Of a stretch of DNA of 22,056 bases, positions 15,772 through 22,056 are shown piece after piece. The stretch's first letter is position 1, and every line of letters starts with the position of its first letter. The notes under the pieces were generated by a model that saw only the letters and a program-made list of their open reading frames with translations, searched no databases and had not been told where the DNA came from. Location: the NCBI GenBank assembly GCA_021811635.1, contig JAJZNS010000079.1:1-22056 (forward strand), given 5' to 3'. The stretch comes from Thermoplasmata archaeon (GTDB taxonomy: Archaea; Thermoplasmatota; Thermoplasmata; Thermoplasmatales; Thermoplasmataceae). The translations under genes were made by a program, and so were the position numbers.

Positions 15772-16332
15772 ATGCATCCCAACGCTATCATTGATGGCAC
15801 TGACACTTCTCTGGACAGTAAAATTTTTGAATCTGCCAGAAGAGGAGTCAGGGACGCGGTTCAGGGAAATTGGAAACCGCCGGCCAGGGATGAGGGGCCT
15901 GCGATCGGGGTATTCGTCACCATAAATGAAGAGGTGCGACTCAGGGGCTGTATAGGTTTTACAGAGGCCGATAACGGGATTTTATACCAGACGTACCTGG
16001 CTGCAAGGTATGCCGCAACTGAAGACCCACGCTTCCCTCCGCTTGATAAAGATGAGCTTGAGAAAATTGAGATCGAGATTACGCTTCTCAGTCCACCGGA
16101 ACAGATCGACCCGGTCAAATGGAAAGGTTTCAAGAGAGGTCTTCACGGCCTGATGATCAGGAAGGGATTCCATTCAGGGCTGCTTCTCCCCCAGGTTGCA
16201 GAAGAGTATAATTTCGGCTGGGAGGAATTCCTTGAGGAGACCTGCATTAAAGCCGGATTACTGCCGAAGTCATATCTGGATCGGGATGCAAAGGTCTACA
16301 TTTTTTCAGGAAGGATCATCAGAGATCACTGA
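15772..16332 (+). CDS. amrA: AMMECR1-domain protein, AmmeMemoRadiSam component AmrA
   Basis: A 186-residue single-domain AMMECR1 protein. Signature elements are LRGCIGF at residues 57-63, the helix LAARYAATEDPRFPPL at 76-91, EIEITLLSPP at about 100-109, and GLLLPQVAEE with the following W-x2-FLEETC-x-KAGL near the C-terminus. AMMECR1 domains form, with MEMO-like AmrB and radical SAM AmrS, a gene neighbourhood found across archaea and many bacteria, possibly involved in RNA or protein modification; the reaction is not known. The gene is divergent from amrB. Its last 14 bases overlap the 3' end of the convergent SDR gene. Confidence 0.93.
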   Translation: MHPNAIIDGTDTSLDSKIFESARRGVRDAVQGNWKPPARDEGPAIGVFVTINEEVRLRGCIGFTEADNGILYQTYLAARYAATEDPRFPPLDKDELEKIEIEITLLSPPEQIDPVKWKGFKRGLHGLMIRKGFHSGLLLPQVAEEYNFGWEEFLEETCIKAGLLPKSYLDRDAKVYIFSGRIIRDH

Positions 16333-17176
16333 CCTTTTTCTGCCTCATCCCATCGATAAAATTCCAGAACTCATCACCAAGGTTCATCAGCGAACTGAAC
16401 TGCCCTGCACCCATCAACCATTCGCCTCCATCAATGGTTACAACTTCGCCATTGATGAAACCAGACCCATCGGAAATAAGGAATACTGCGAGATTAGCAA
16501 TCTCTTCAAGCTGCCCAAGTCTTTTCAGGGGATTCTTGTTCCTGACTGCTTCGACCATCTCTTCGGTGGGCATCAATCTGCTTGCCATTCCTTCGGTCAG
16601 GAACGGACCAGGGGCGATGGCATTCATTCTTACCCCTTTTGGTCCCCATTCCACTGCCAAGGAGCGAGTCATTGCCAGTACCCCGGCCTTTGCCACGGCA
16701 GACGGAACGACAAAGGCAGACCCTGTCCAGGCGTATGTCGCTACTATGCTGAGTACTGTACCGCTTTTCCCCTCGCTGATCCACTTCTTTCCCAGGTGTG
16801 TGGTGCAGTTCAAAGTGCCGTTTAGCACAGTTTCTATTATAGTCCTGAAACCGTTTTCGCTGATATTTTCTGTTCGATTGAGAAAATTTCCGGCTGCATT
16901 GTTGATGAGTACATCAAGATGCCCGAACTCGGTATATAACGAATCGATAGCCTGCTTTACCTGAATGCTGTCCCTGATGTTGGCGACTCTGTATCCGGCC
17001 TGCACACCATTACCACTCAGGGACTCGACTGCCTTCTGAAGGTTGGCTTCGTTACGGCTCATCAGGAATACATTGGCGCCAAGCCTACTGGCTGCATCTG
17101 CAATAGCGAATCCTATTCCAGTGGCACCTCCTGTTATAAGTATATTTTTACCTTTCAGCAAATCGTTCTGGAACAC
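16319..17176 (-). CDS. SDR oxidoreductase, 2,4-dienoyl-CoA reductase-like
   Basis: A 285-residue short-chain dehydrogenase/reductase. The Rossmann motif TGGATGIG is at residues 15-22 and NNAAGN at 92-97; Ser143 lies in the SIVATYAW stretch, and IDGGEWLMGAG near the C-terminus closes the domain. At the usual YxxxK site it reads S159-AVA-K163, so the catalytic Tyr is replaced by Ser. That replacement and the overall pattern match the 2,4-dienoyl-CoA reductase branch (DECR/SPS19-like), which uses NADPH to reduce dienoyl-CoA in beta-oxidation of unsaturated fatty acids. The substrate here is an inference. The start is GTG 17176, with a TATA-like box centred about 22 bases upstream. The gene overlaps the convergent AMMECR1 gene by 14 bases. 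Confidence 0.88.
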   Translation of the reverse strand: MFQNDLLKGKNILITGGATGIGFAIADAASRLGANVFLMSRNEANLQKAVESLSGNGVQAGYRVANIRDSIQVKQAIDSLYTEFGHLDVLINNAAGNFLNRTENISENGFRTIIETVLNGTLNCTTHLGKKWISEGKSGTVLSIVATYAWTGSAFVVPSAVAKAGVLAMTRSLAVEWGPKGVRMNAIAPGPFLTEGMASRLMPTEEMVEAVRNKNPLKRLGQLEEIANLAVFLISDGSGFINGEVVTIDGGEWLMGAGQFSSLMNLGDEFWNFIDGMRQKKVSDL

Positions 17177-17190
17177 CTGCTGTTATCCCG

Positions 17191-17203
17191 GATAAATATT
17201 AAA
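17191..17203 (-). promoter_or_regulatory. TATA-like box of the SDR gene
   Basis: The minus strand reads TTTAATATTTATC, centred about 22 bases before the GTG at 17176, with no Shine-Dalgarno at normal spacing. This fits a leaderless mRNA starting at the GTG. Confidence 0.45.
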
Positions 17204-17224
17204 CACTGATTATCAGCATTTGGT

Positions 17225-17781
17225 TTGAGGGATGAGAATCCTTCATTTTATACAACCATCCTGCTAAATAATATCATCGAAACCGTGACCTCGCTGAACA
17301 GAATTTCACTTTATAGTTTCAGTGAGTTCGGGTCTAAGGTCGGCCCAGGGTACTATCTATTGCAATCTATTGGAAATGGCTCCTTTGTTACAACTTATGG
17401 TTTGCCTGCCGGTGTAGTATTATTTGAGGATATATTCTGGAGAGTGAAAGGCCTGGCCATATCAGGCGATAGCCATAAAGATAGACAATACCACGCTCTC
17501 TGTCAACGGTACCTACCTGCAGAAACCTGACTTCAACGAGAACAATGTGCTGCAATATTCAACGCAACCTCTTATTTTTCCTTACCAAAACGGCATAATA
17601 AACGGGTACATTTATCAAATCCATCTCGGATACCTTAACAATCCGTCGTATACCTCGGCCTTTGCTAATCTTGGGACTATTCATTCACCCCGGTTTTCGA
17701 AGCTGACCGTACTTTTTCAGCGGGCCGGAGCAGACCATAACCTATCTGTACGCCCATCAGATTGTCAACGTACCAATTTAA
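17225..17781 (+). pseudogene. Frameshifted remnant of an Asn-rich, probably extracytoplasmic protein
   Basis: Three plus-strand segments in successive frames read as one protein if two frameshifts are allowed. Segment one, from 17225 to about 17465, contains LYSFSEFGSKVGPGYYLLQS and GLPAGVVLFEDIFWRVKGLA. Segment two, from about 17463 to 17730, contains KIDNTTLSVNGTYLQKPDFN, then LQYSTQPLIFPYQNGI and IYQIHLGYLNNPSY. Segment three ends QTITYLYAHQIVNVP and stops at 17779-17781. The composition (Asn, Tyr, Gly, NxT sequons) is that of a Thermoplasmatales exported protein, perhaps the C-terminal part of a larger one, since no signal peptide is seen. No family is recognised. Either the gene is decayed or the assembly carries two indels; the sequence alone cannot tell which. 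Confidence 0.5.
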
Positions 17782-17925
17782 GGGGCTTTCCTTTTCCAAG
17801 GCTCATCGTTTTGTTACCTGCGTTAAACAATCGCAAGCCAGAATGAGAAAAAGGTTTAACATATCAAAGAATCTATGGGTTGCTGTTCGAGTTGAACCTG
17901 GAACAGTCCATAATGAAATGGAAGG
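17782..17925. other. Intergenic stretch before the DUF211 gene
   Basis: No gene is seen here. An A/T-rich element AGGTTTAACATATC near 17852-17865 could be a promoter for the DUF211 pair, with a leader of about 40 bases. No clear TATA box lies at leaderless distance from GTG 17926. Confidence 0.3.
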
Positions 17926-18216
17926 GTGCGTAAGCTGGTTAACCTTAGAAGATTAGTGCTGGATATACACAAATCGGTCAACAGACCTAGCCTGGTGGAA
18001 CTGTCGGAGGTCATAACCAGGGTTTCCGGTGTTGAGGCTATCAACATTACCGTGACAGAGATGGACGTAGGCACGATGGGGCTCAACGTTACAGTAGAGG
18101 GACAGAACATAGATCACGAGGCACTGATGAAGAATATCGAGGAACTTGGAGCGGTTATCCAGTCAATTGATGAGGTAGCTGCCGGAAAGAGGCTCATTGA
18201 AAACATAAAAAGATAG
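17926..18216 (+). CDS. DUF211 family protein
   Basis: A 96-residue member of DUF211, a small archaeal family of about 95 residues with a ferredoxin-like fold that forms oligomers. The diagnostic blocks are all present: LRRLVLDIHK at about residues 7-16, then VSGVEAINITVTEMD, LNVTVEGQNIDHEAL, and IEELGAVIQSIDEVAAGKR near the C-terminus. The start is GTG 17926, the first start codon after an in-frame stop, and it gives the family's usual N-terminus. A membrane protein gene of the VIT/TIGR00267 type follows after eight bases, so the two are likely co-translated. The function is unknown; a metal- or ligand-sensing partner of the transporter is an inference from the pairing. Confidence 0.88.
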   Translation: MRKLVNLRRLVLDIHKSVNRPSLVELSEVITRVSGVEAINITVTEMDVGTMGLNVTVEGQNIDHEALMKNIEELGAVIQSIDEVAAGKRLIENIKR

Positions 18217-18224
18217 ACAAAACA

Positions 18225-18740
18225 ATGAAACACCTATTCCCTACAATTCTCGGACTGACGGATGGAATCATAACGGCACTTATCTTCACTTCAGGATTGA
18301 TATCGGGACACTCCAGAATACCTTTTGATTTGATTTTGAAGTTCTCGCTCGGGTCAAGCATCATCAGTGCATTCAGCTACTTCATTGCGAAATATTCGGA
18401 GCTGAGGGGGGAACTCATTGACACTTCAATCCGTCTGAATCCGGGCTCACCGCTGCATCTGCTTAAGGGACGGCAGGGTGTACTAATAATGATGGAGGCA
18501 GTAACTGAGGCGGCGATATCAGTAGCGAGCGGTTTCTTCGGGGCATTTATCACAATGTTTCCTTCCTTCCTTTTTCCTGGAGTCGGACATGTTTCAATCA
18601 TATCGGCGATAATAATTCTTGGAGTGCTGGGCTCGTTAATATCGCGATCTCTCGAAGGGGGGTGGGTCAGATGGTCAGTAACCTTTGTGCTGATTGGGAT
18701 CACCGCATCTCTGATGGGAATATACCTCAACATCCTCTAG
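18225..18740 (+). CDS. VIT1/CCC1-like (TIGR00267-type) membrane protein
   Basis: A 171-residue membrane protein with about five hydrophobic segments, at roughly residues 6-27, 38-56, 92-118, 122-142 and 148-170. The first segment contains LGLTDGIITALIFTSGL, the pattern that opens the VIT1/CCC1 (DUF125) family of iron and manganese transporters. The overall length fits the shorter archaeal TIGR00267 branch. The soluble metal-binding helical insertion of plant VIT1 is absent, and only a short basic loop, at about residues 60-90, connects helices two and three. It is paired with DUF211 at an eight-base gap. Divalent-metal transport is possible by family but untested for this branch. Confidence 0.78.
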   Translation: MKHLFPTILGLTDGIITALIFTSGLISGHSRIPFDLILKFSLGSSIISAFSYFIAKYSELRGELIDTSIRLNPGSPLHLLKGRQGVLIMMEAVTEAAISVASGFFGAFITMFPSFLFPGVGHVSIISAIIILGVLGSLISRSLEGGWVRWSVTFVLIGITASLMGIYLNIL

Positions 18741-18845
18741 ACGTAGGCTCAGATCAGTTATTCCGGCTTTGCCATTTACAACTCTTCGAACAACAGAACA
18801 ACTGAGCCTGTGATGTATATGAATTGTTGGAGGCTCTCGAGCACG

Positions 18846-18856
18846 CTATAAATAAG
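18846..18856 (+). promoter_or_regulatory. Orphan TATA-like box
   Basis: CTATAAATAAG is one of the best TATA boxes in the window, yet no coding gene follows it on the plus strand. A start about 25 bases downstream, near 18876, would fall at the hairpin at 18874-18897 and run antisense into the 3' end of vapC. Confidence 0.35.
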
Positions 18857-18873
18857 ATGGCACACTGATGTTG

Positions 18874-18897
18874 GCTGTATAACTAACGTTATACGGC
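18874..18897. repeat. Inverted repeat GTATAAC/GTTATAC with four-base loop
   Basis: A perfect seven-base inverted repeat around the loop TAAC, extendable to ten pairs with one wobble (GCTGTATAAC against GTTATACGGC). No T-tract follows on either strand, so a classical terminator is not favoured. An RNA hairpin or a protein-binding site is possible. Confidence 0.45.
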
Positions 18898-18918
18898 AAT
18901 ATAGCTAGAATTATAACA

Positions 18919-19341
18919 TTAATTCTTAAGTACATCAATTAGTTCGAATACTGCCACCTTTTCACTTGCTGCTTTTCTTTTGAGTTCAAGGTCGTCAGTA
19001 ATAAGTTTTAAGTGATCTCTGTCGCATATATAGATATATGACGCATCGTAAAATGATATTTTTGTGTTAATTGCTATACCAAGAATACCAGATATTTCAG
19101 CGGCACTAATTGAGACCCTAGGGATTTCCTTTAGAATATTTCCAATCACCCCGGACAATGTCATAATTTTATCCAAGGAGATTTCCTTAATGCTGGAATC
19201 TTTTCGCTTAAAAAGCGCATTTCCAATTTCAAAGAGGGTAAGATCCGTAATGCAGGAGTTCTCCAACAAGTTTGTGTCGGCAGACAAATTATACGACAAC
19301 AATTTAAAAAGGGAGCTAGCATCAATGAGGTAATCCGGCAT
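18919..19341 (-). CDS. vapC: VapC-type PIN-domain toxin
   Basis: A 140-residue PIN-domain ribonuclease of the VapC type, normally toxic by cleaving tRNA or rRNA. The four acidic positions are visible: Asp7 in YLIDASSLFKLL, Glu38 in LTLFEIGNAL, Asp99 in SFYDASYIY, and Asp116 or Asp117 in LITDDLELKRKA. The length is typical. Its ATG at 19341 follows the stop of the ribbon-helix-helix gene by one base, the classic antitoxin-first arrangement, so the pair is a complete toxin-antitoxin module with intact active-site residues. It lies beside the structured region 18741-18918 and a thermopsin gene, in a locally A/T-rich, accessory-looking segment. Confidence 0.9.
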   Translation of the reverse strand: MPDYLIDASSLFKLLSYNLSADTNLLENSCITDLTLFEIGNALFKRKDSSIKEISLDKIMTLSGVIGNILKEIPRVSISAAEISGILGIAINTKISFYDASYIYICDRDHLKLITDDLELKRKAASEKVAVFELIDVLKN

Positions 19342-19342
19342 G

Positions 19343-19567
19343 TTATCTCTCGTCCCTCGTTTCTCTAACCGCTTTCACATAGAATTCAACATCTTCTGAG
19401 GATAGTAGTTTCCTCGCCAAATCCATGTTCTTCTTTAATTCTTCCTTTCGGCGTCTTTTGATTTCCTCGCGTAGCGCCCTTCTTACAGTTTCAGAGACAT
19501 TTAGGTTTAGTTCCTTCAGTTCCTTCAAGATTTCGTCATCTAAACGTATACTAACATTATGCGACAT
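19343..19567 (-). CDS. vapB: VapB-type ribbon-helix-helix antitoxin
   Basis: A 74-residue antitoxin. Residues 1-35, beginning MSHNVSIRLDDEILKELKEL and continuing NVSETVRRALREEI, form a ribbon-helix-helix DNA-binding domain. The charged helical tail from about residue 36 would wrap and inhibit VapC. I start it at ATG 19567 and not at the longer frame's ATG 19705: the added residues have no family character and cover both a TATA-like box at 19591-19602 and the divergent thermopsin promoter. It is the first gene of the vapBC operon. Autorepression by a VapBC complex at this promoter is expected from the family. The sequence ACAT-six bases-ATGT at 19564-19577 next to the start is a weak operator candidate. 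Confidence 0.88.
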   Translation of the reverse strand: MSHNVSIRLDDEILKELKELNLNVSETVRRALREEIKRRRKEELKKNMDLARKLLSSEDVEFYVKAVRETRDER

Positions 19568-19590
19568 ATATGAATGTATGCCGTTGAGCG

Positions 19591-19602
19591 TAATATATAT
19601 TT
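19591..19602 (-). promoter_or_regulatory. TATA box of vapBC
   Basis: The minus strand reads AAATATATATTA, centred about 29 bases before the ATG at 19567. It implies a leaderless or nearly leaderless transcript and supports the short vapB start. Confidence 0.55.
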
Positions 19603-19658
19603 GTATTAAGTATCTATAAGGGTAAACTCCCATTATGGATCCGTAAATTAGACCCTTA

Positions 19659-19668
19659 ATTCTTAATA
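19659..19668 (+). promoter_or_regulatory. TATA-like box of the thermopsin gene
   Basis: TTCTTAATAC is centred about 27 bases before the ATG at 19691, with TAAATTAG and CTTAATTC just upstream as weaker alternatives. There is no Shine-Dalgarno at normal spacing, so the transcript is probably leaderless. Confidence 0.4.
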
Positions 19669-19690
19669 CCCGAATGGAGCTTACTTCTGG

Positions 19691-22056
19691 ATGAGAATTA
19701 AGCAAATACAGTTGCTTCTCATATTCACACTTGTGACGATTCTATTCGTTCAGGCAATAGGCGTTGCTCAAGACCCTTATTCGAACGAGGTGGGTGCAAG
19801 TACTGGCCCTCATGATTTGGTCAGTGGAAGTCATGCGGAGCCAGTAAAAGCACCTGCGGGTATCAATGTGAATGGTGCTGTTAATCCCAATCAATATTAT
19901 ACCCATGAACCTGCACCGATGGGGATTGCAGACTTTGGTATAGGGCCAGGAGGTTTACCATACTATTACAACACAACGTCCTTCTTGGGAACTGTACAGA
20001 TAAACTCGCTTCGTGTTTACGGGCCGTATGGCACTAACATGAGCTTCCAATTGAATGTGAATTTGCAGTTTAATACCACCGGTGGATCATTTGAGTACTG
20101 GATCCAGGATGTTTTGTATGTTAACACCACGCTTGGAAGCGGCCAGGGAGAACTTTCCTTTATTGATAATATCTGGAACCAGACTTCTAGCAATCTTTTT
20201 ACTTCAACTGTACGGGGCAACGGGAACGCAGCTTCCGGATTCTATTATTTTGTACCTGGATCATTGCCCGGTAATTCTATAACTGTCCGTTATCCCACCA
20301 CAATTCAATTCAAAGTTGTTTCTTACAACGCAACCTACCAGTCTTCAAAAGTGCCTGCAGTTTCCTTTGCTTACAACGATGGATACGGCTGGCAGACATA
20401 CGATAACGTATATTTCATCTTTGCAACCAACCTTGTCTATAATAGTGGATTCATAGTAAATGGTTACAAATACACTGGAAACAGTTTGTACTCCGATGCC
20501 GAAATGATCATGGGTGGGCCATATGACGGGATAAATACTACAATTAAGCAGTCAGACGTAAATGTCTCACTCGATTATTTCAACGGGCACAACTATCAGA
20601 GCATATCCAATGCATACAACTTTGGAAGTGATACCGCAGAAGCGTTAACAAACCTTACCGCTAGGCTTGCGTACTCGAATGCAACCGGCCAGATGTATGT
20701 GTCCTGCACACTGAATAATAGTACTCTCTCCATGGCTTACAACAGTACTTTTTCGAGCTGGATGAAAATAGGGAACCCCCTGAAGTTGGGATATCTATAC
20801 GTCAACGGTACGAATGTAACTCAATTTATCAACAATCTGGTCAACATAACAATAGCACCAGGGACGTATCATTTCGAGATTTTAAACCCGCAGACCGGGC
20901 AGTTCCTTCAGGTGGGAAATATCAACTTTGTGCTGCTTCCTGGTAAGGGGCAGTTTTACCAGCTTGGAGGTTACAACGTTACCTTCAACAGTACCAACCT
21001 GGTAGCTTCCTACCCATGGTATGTGAACGTGTCTGGTTTTGCAAGTTCTGGTCCCATTAAAAGCCAGACTTATACAATAATCCTTGCTAATGGTTCCTAT
21101 TCCTATCAGGTCACCTCCCTTGCAAAACTATTCCATCCAGAATACAACAATACGTTTACTGTTAATGGAAAGTCCCTTACGGAAAACATATCCTTCACTG
21201 CTGTAACGTTCAAGGTCAACATCACTGAGTCGGGGTTGCCTGCTGGGGAGGCATGGTATGTGAACCTTTCAGGTTATGAACCTATCGACCTAGGCAATTC
21301 CAATGTCTCTTTCATGACCTACATGACCTTCACTGTGTTCAATGGCACATTTTCATTCTCATTGGGAAAGACGGACAGCCGGTATGTTCCACAGTATTCT
21401 TCCTATTCCTTTACCGTTTCCGGAAAAAATAAAACGGTATCAGTCATGTTTGTTCCCAAGGAATATACCATTTACTTCGAAGAGAGTGGTCTACCATCGA
21501 CAGTGAAATGGAATCTGGATATAAGCAACTCCTCCGGAATAGTGGGGCAGATAGGTGGTACTGGGAATCTCAGCTACTCACTTCCAAACGGAAGTTACTC
21601 CTATTCCCTATCTACCATTGATAAATTGTATGCTCCCTCTGTATATTCCGGGTCGATTGCGGTAAATGGGAAGTCCTTTGCCCTCAATGTCAGTTTTTCC
21701 CTTGTAACTTACGCAGTAGACTTCAGGGAGTCAACACTGCCTGCCGGCATTCAGTGGTCAGTTGCCATAAACGGGACGGTGTACAATGCATCTGGCACAG
21801 GCCTATCTGTAAGCCTCCCCAATGGAACCTATTCTTTTGTTGTTTACGCTGGCACAGGATATTACCCCAATAATGCAGGCGGAAACCTTACGGTAAGTGG
21901 TTCTGCGCTATCGGTGCCCGTATCATTTTCGGCTTATTCCTACTTAACCGGCACAATTTCCCCTACATCTGCAAGGCTCTACATCAACGGGAACTTAATG
22001 TCAATCAACTCAAACGGAACATTCAACTTTACGCTGAAAAACGGAAGTTACCAGGT
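19691..22056 (+). CDS. Thermopsin-family exported protein with ESGLP repeats, 3' end outside the window
   Basis: About 788 residues are present and the frame is still open at the right edge. The N-terminus is a signal peptide: basic MRIKQ, a hydrophobic core to about residue 27, and a likely cleavage after GVAQ. The thermopsin (peptidase A5) domain covers about residues 60-370, with PAPMGIADFGIGPGG, GGPYDGINTT and NAYNFGSDTAE as recognisable blocks; A5 enzymes are acid proteases of Thermoplasmatales and Sulfolobales. C-terminal beta repeats follow, opening with ESGLPAGEAW at about residue 512, ESGLPSTVKW at about 597 and ESTLPAGIQW at about 679, with a degenerate one near 430. NxS/T sequons are frequent. 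The catalytic residues of A5 are not defined well enough to judge activity. It stands alone, divergent from vapBC. Confidence 0.93.
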   Translation, partial: MRIKQIQLLLIFTLVTILFVQAIGVAQDPYSNEVGASTGPHDLVSGSHAEPVKAPAGINVNGAVNPNQYYTHEPAPMGIADFGIGPGGLPYYYNTTSFLGTVQINSLRVYGPYGTNMSFQLNVNLQFNTTGGSFEYWIQDVLYVNTTLGSGQGELSFIDNIWNQTSSNLFTSTVRGNGNAASGFYYFVPGSLPGNSITVRYPTTIQFKVVSYNATYQSSKVPAVSFAYNDGYGWQTYDNVYFIFATNLVYNSGFIVNGYKYTGNSLYSDAEMIMGGPYDGINTTIKQSDVNVSLDYFNGHNYQSISNAYNFGSDTAEALTNLTARLAYSNATGQMYVSCTLNNSTLSMAYNSTFSSWMKIGNPLKLGYLYVNGTNVTQFINNLVNITIAPGTYHFEILNPQTGQFLQVGNINFVLLPGKGQFYQLGGYNVTFNSTNLVASYPWYVNVSGFASSGPIKSQTYTIILANGSYSYQVTSLAKLFHPEYNNTFTVNGKSLTENISFTAVTFKVNITESGLPAGEAWYVNLSGYEPIDLGNSNVSFMTYMTFTVFNGTFSFSLGKTDSRYVPQYSSYSFTVSGKNKTVSVMFVPKEYTIYFEESGLPSTVKWNLDISNSSGIVGQIGGTGNLSYSLPNGSYSYSLSTIDKLYAPSVYSGSIAVNGKSFALNVSFSLVTYAVDFRESTLPAGIQWSVAINGTVYNASGTGLSVSLPNGTYSFVVYAGTGYYPNNAGGNLTVSGSALSVPVSFSAYSYLTGTISPTSARLYINGNLMSINSNGTFNFTLKNGSYQ

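Larger units (their letters stand above)
18741..18918. other. Structured intergenic region between the VIT-like gene and vapC
   Basis: No reading frame is supported. The region holds an 8-base inverted repeat AGGCTCAG/CTGAGCCT (18745-18752 and 18802-18809), a plus-strand TATA-like box at 18846-18856, and a hairpin at 18874-18897. There is no protein-coding gene on the plus strand for that TATA box to serve, so a small RNA or regulatory site is possible. Confidence 0.35.

Noticed and set aside
16196..16825. 209-codon plus-strand reading frame
   Set aside because: It overlaps the end of the AMMECR1 gene in another frame and lies opposite the well-supported SDR gene. No recognisable domain or start signal.
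17880..17905. GTTCGAGTTGAACC, resembling the T arm of a tRNA
   Set aside because: No acceptor stem, D arm or anticodon arm can be built around it, and there is no CCA-type end or conserved D-loop.
19568..19705. N-terminal extension of VapB to ATG 19705
   Set aside because: The extra 46 residues have no ribbon-helix-helix character and would run through the vapBC TATA-like box and the divergent thermopsin promoter.

Overview
The window looks like a chromosomal segment of a thermoacidophilic euryarchaeon of the order Thermoplasmatales (Cuniculiplasma/Ferroplasma/Thermoplasma group). The evidence is a thermopsin-family protein with ESGLP-type repeats, archaeal information genes (archaeosine synthase, exosome Csl4, an Lsm protein), archaeal TATA boxes, and large Asn/Ser/Thr-rich exported proteins full of N-glycosylation sequons. 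The genus is an inference; no rRNA or tRNA gene is present to confirm it.

Layout. Positions 1-1226 (minus) hold most of an MTA/SAH-deaminase-type amidohydrolase that runs off the left edge. Positions 1244-8274 (minus) are a tightly packed six-gene operon: a 950-residue exported beta-repeat protein, a 168-residue DUF4129-like protein, a small one-helix membrane coiled-coil protein, a MoxR AAA+ ATPase, a DUF58 protein and a polytopic membrane protein. Gene spacing runs from a few bases to overlaps, so the set is very likely co-expressed. It is the best candidate for a poorly described system: a MoxR/DUF58 chaperone-type module tied to one giant surface protein.

Positions 8474-9631 (+) encode a short MetE-like methyltransferase, convergent with archaeosine synthase (9634-11199, minus). 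Then comes a plus-strand RNA cluster: Csl4, a 50-residue charged helical protein, and Lsm (11376-12366). Minus-strand genes follow: a GT4 glycosyltransferase, the radical SAM protein AmrS and the MEMO-like protein AmrB. The AMMECR1-domain protein AmrA is divergent from AmrB and completes the AmmeMemoRadiSam triad. A dienoyl-CoA-reductase-like SDR overlaps the end of AmrA tail to tail.

Positions 17177-17925 are gene-poor and hold the frameshifted remnant of an Asn-rich protein. After it come a DUF211/VIT-like membrane protein pair, a vapBC toxin-antitoxin operon with a structured intergenic region on its downstream side, and the start of a large thermopsin-family protein that runs off the right edge.

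Regulation. Most first-in-operon genes have an A/T-rich TATA-like box centred about 22-30 bases upstream of the chosen start codon, which implies leaderless mRNAs. Several internal operon genes instead have GGTGA-type Shine-Dalgarno sequences. This pattern was used to choose several non-ATG starts. No CRISPR array, insertion sequence, tRNA or rRNA was recognised.
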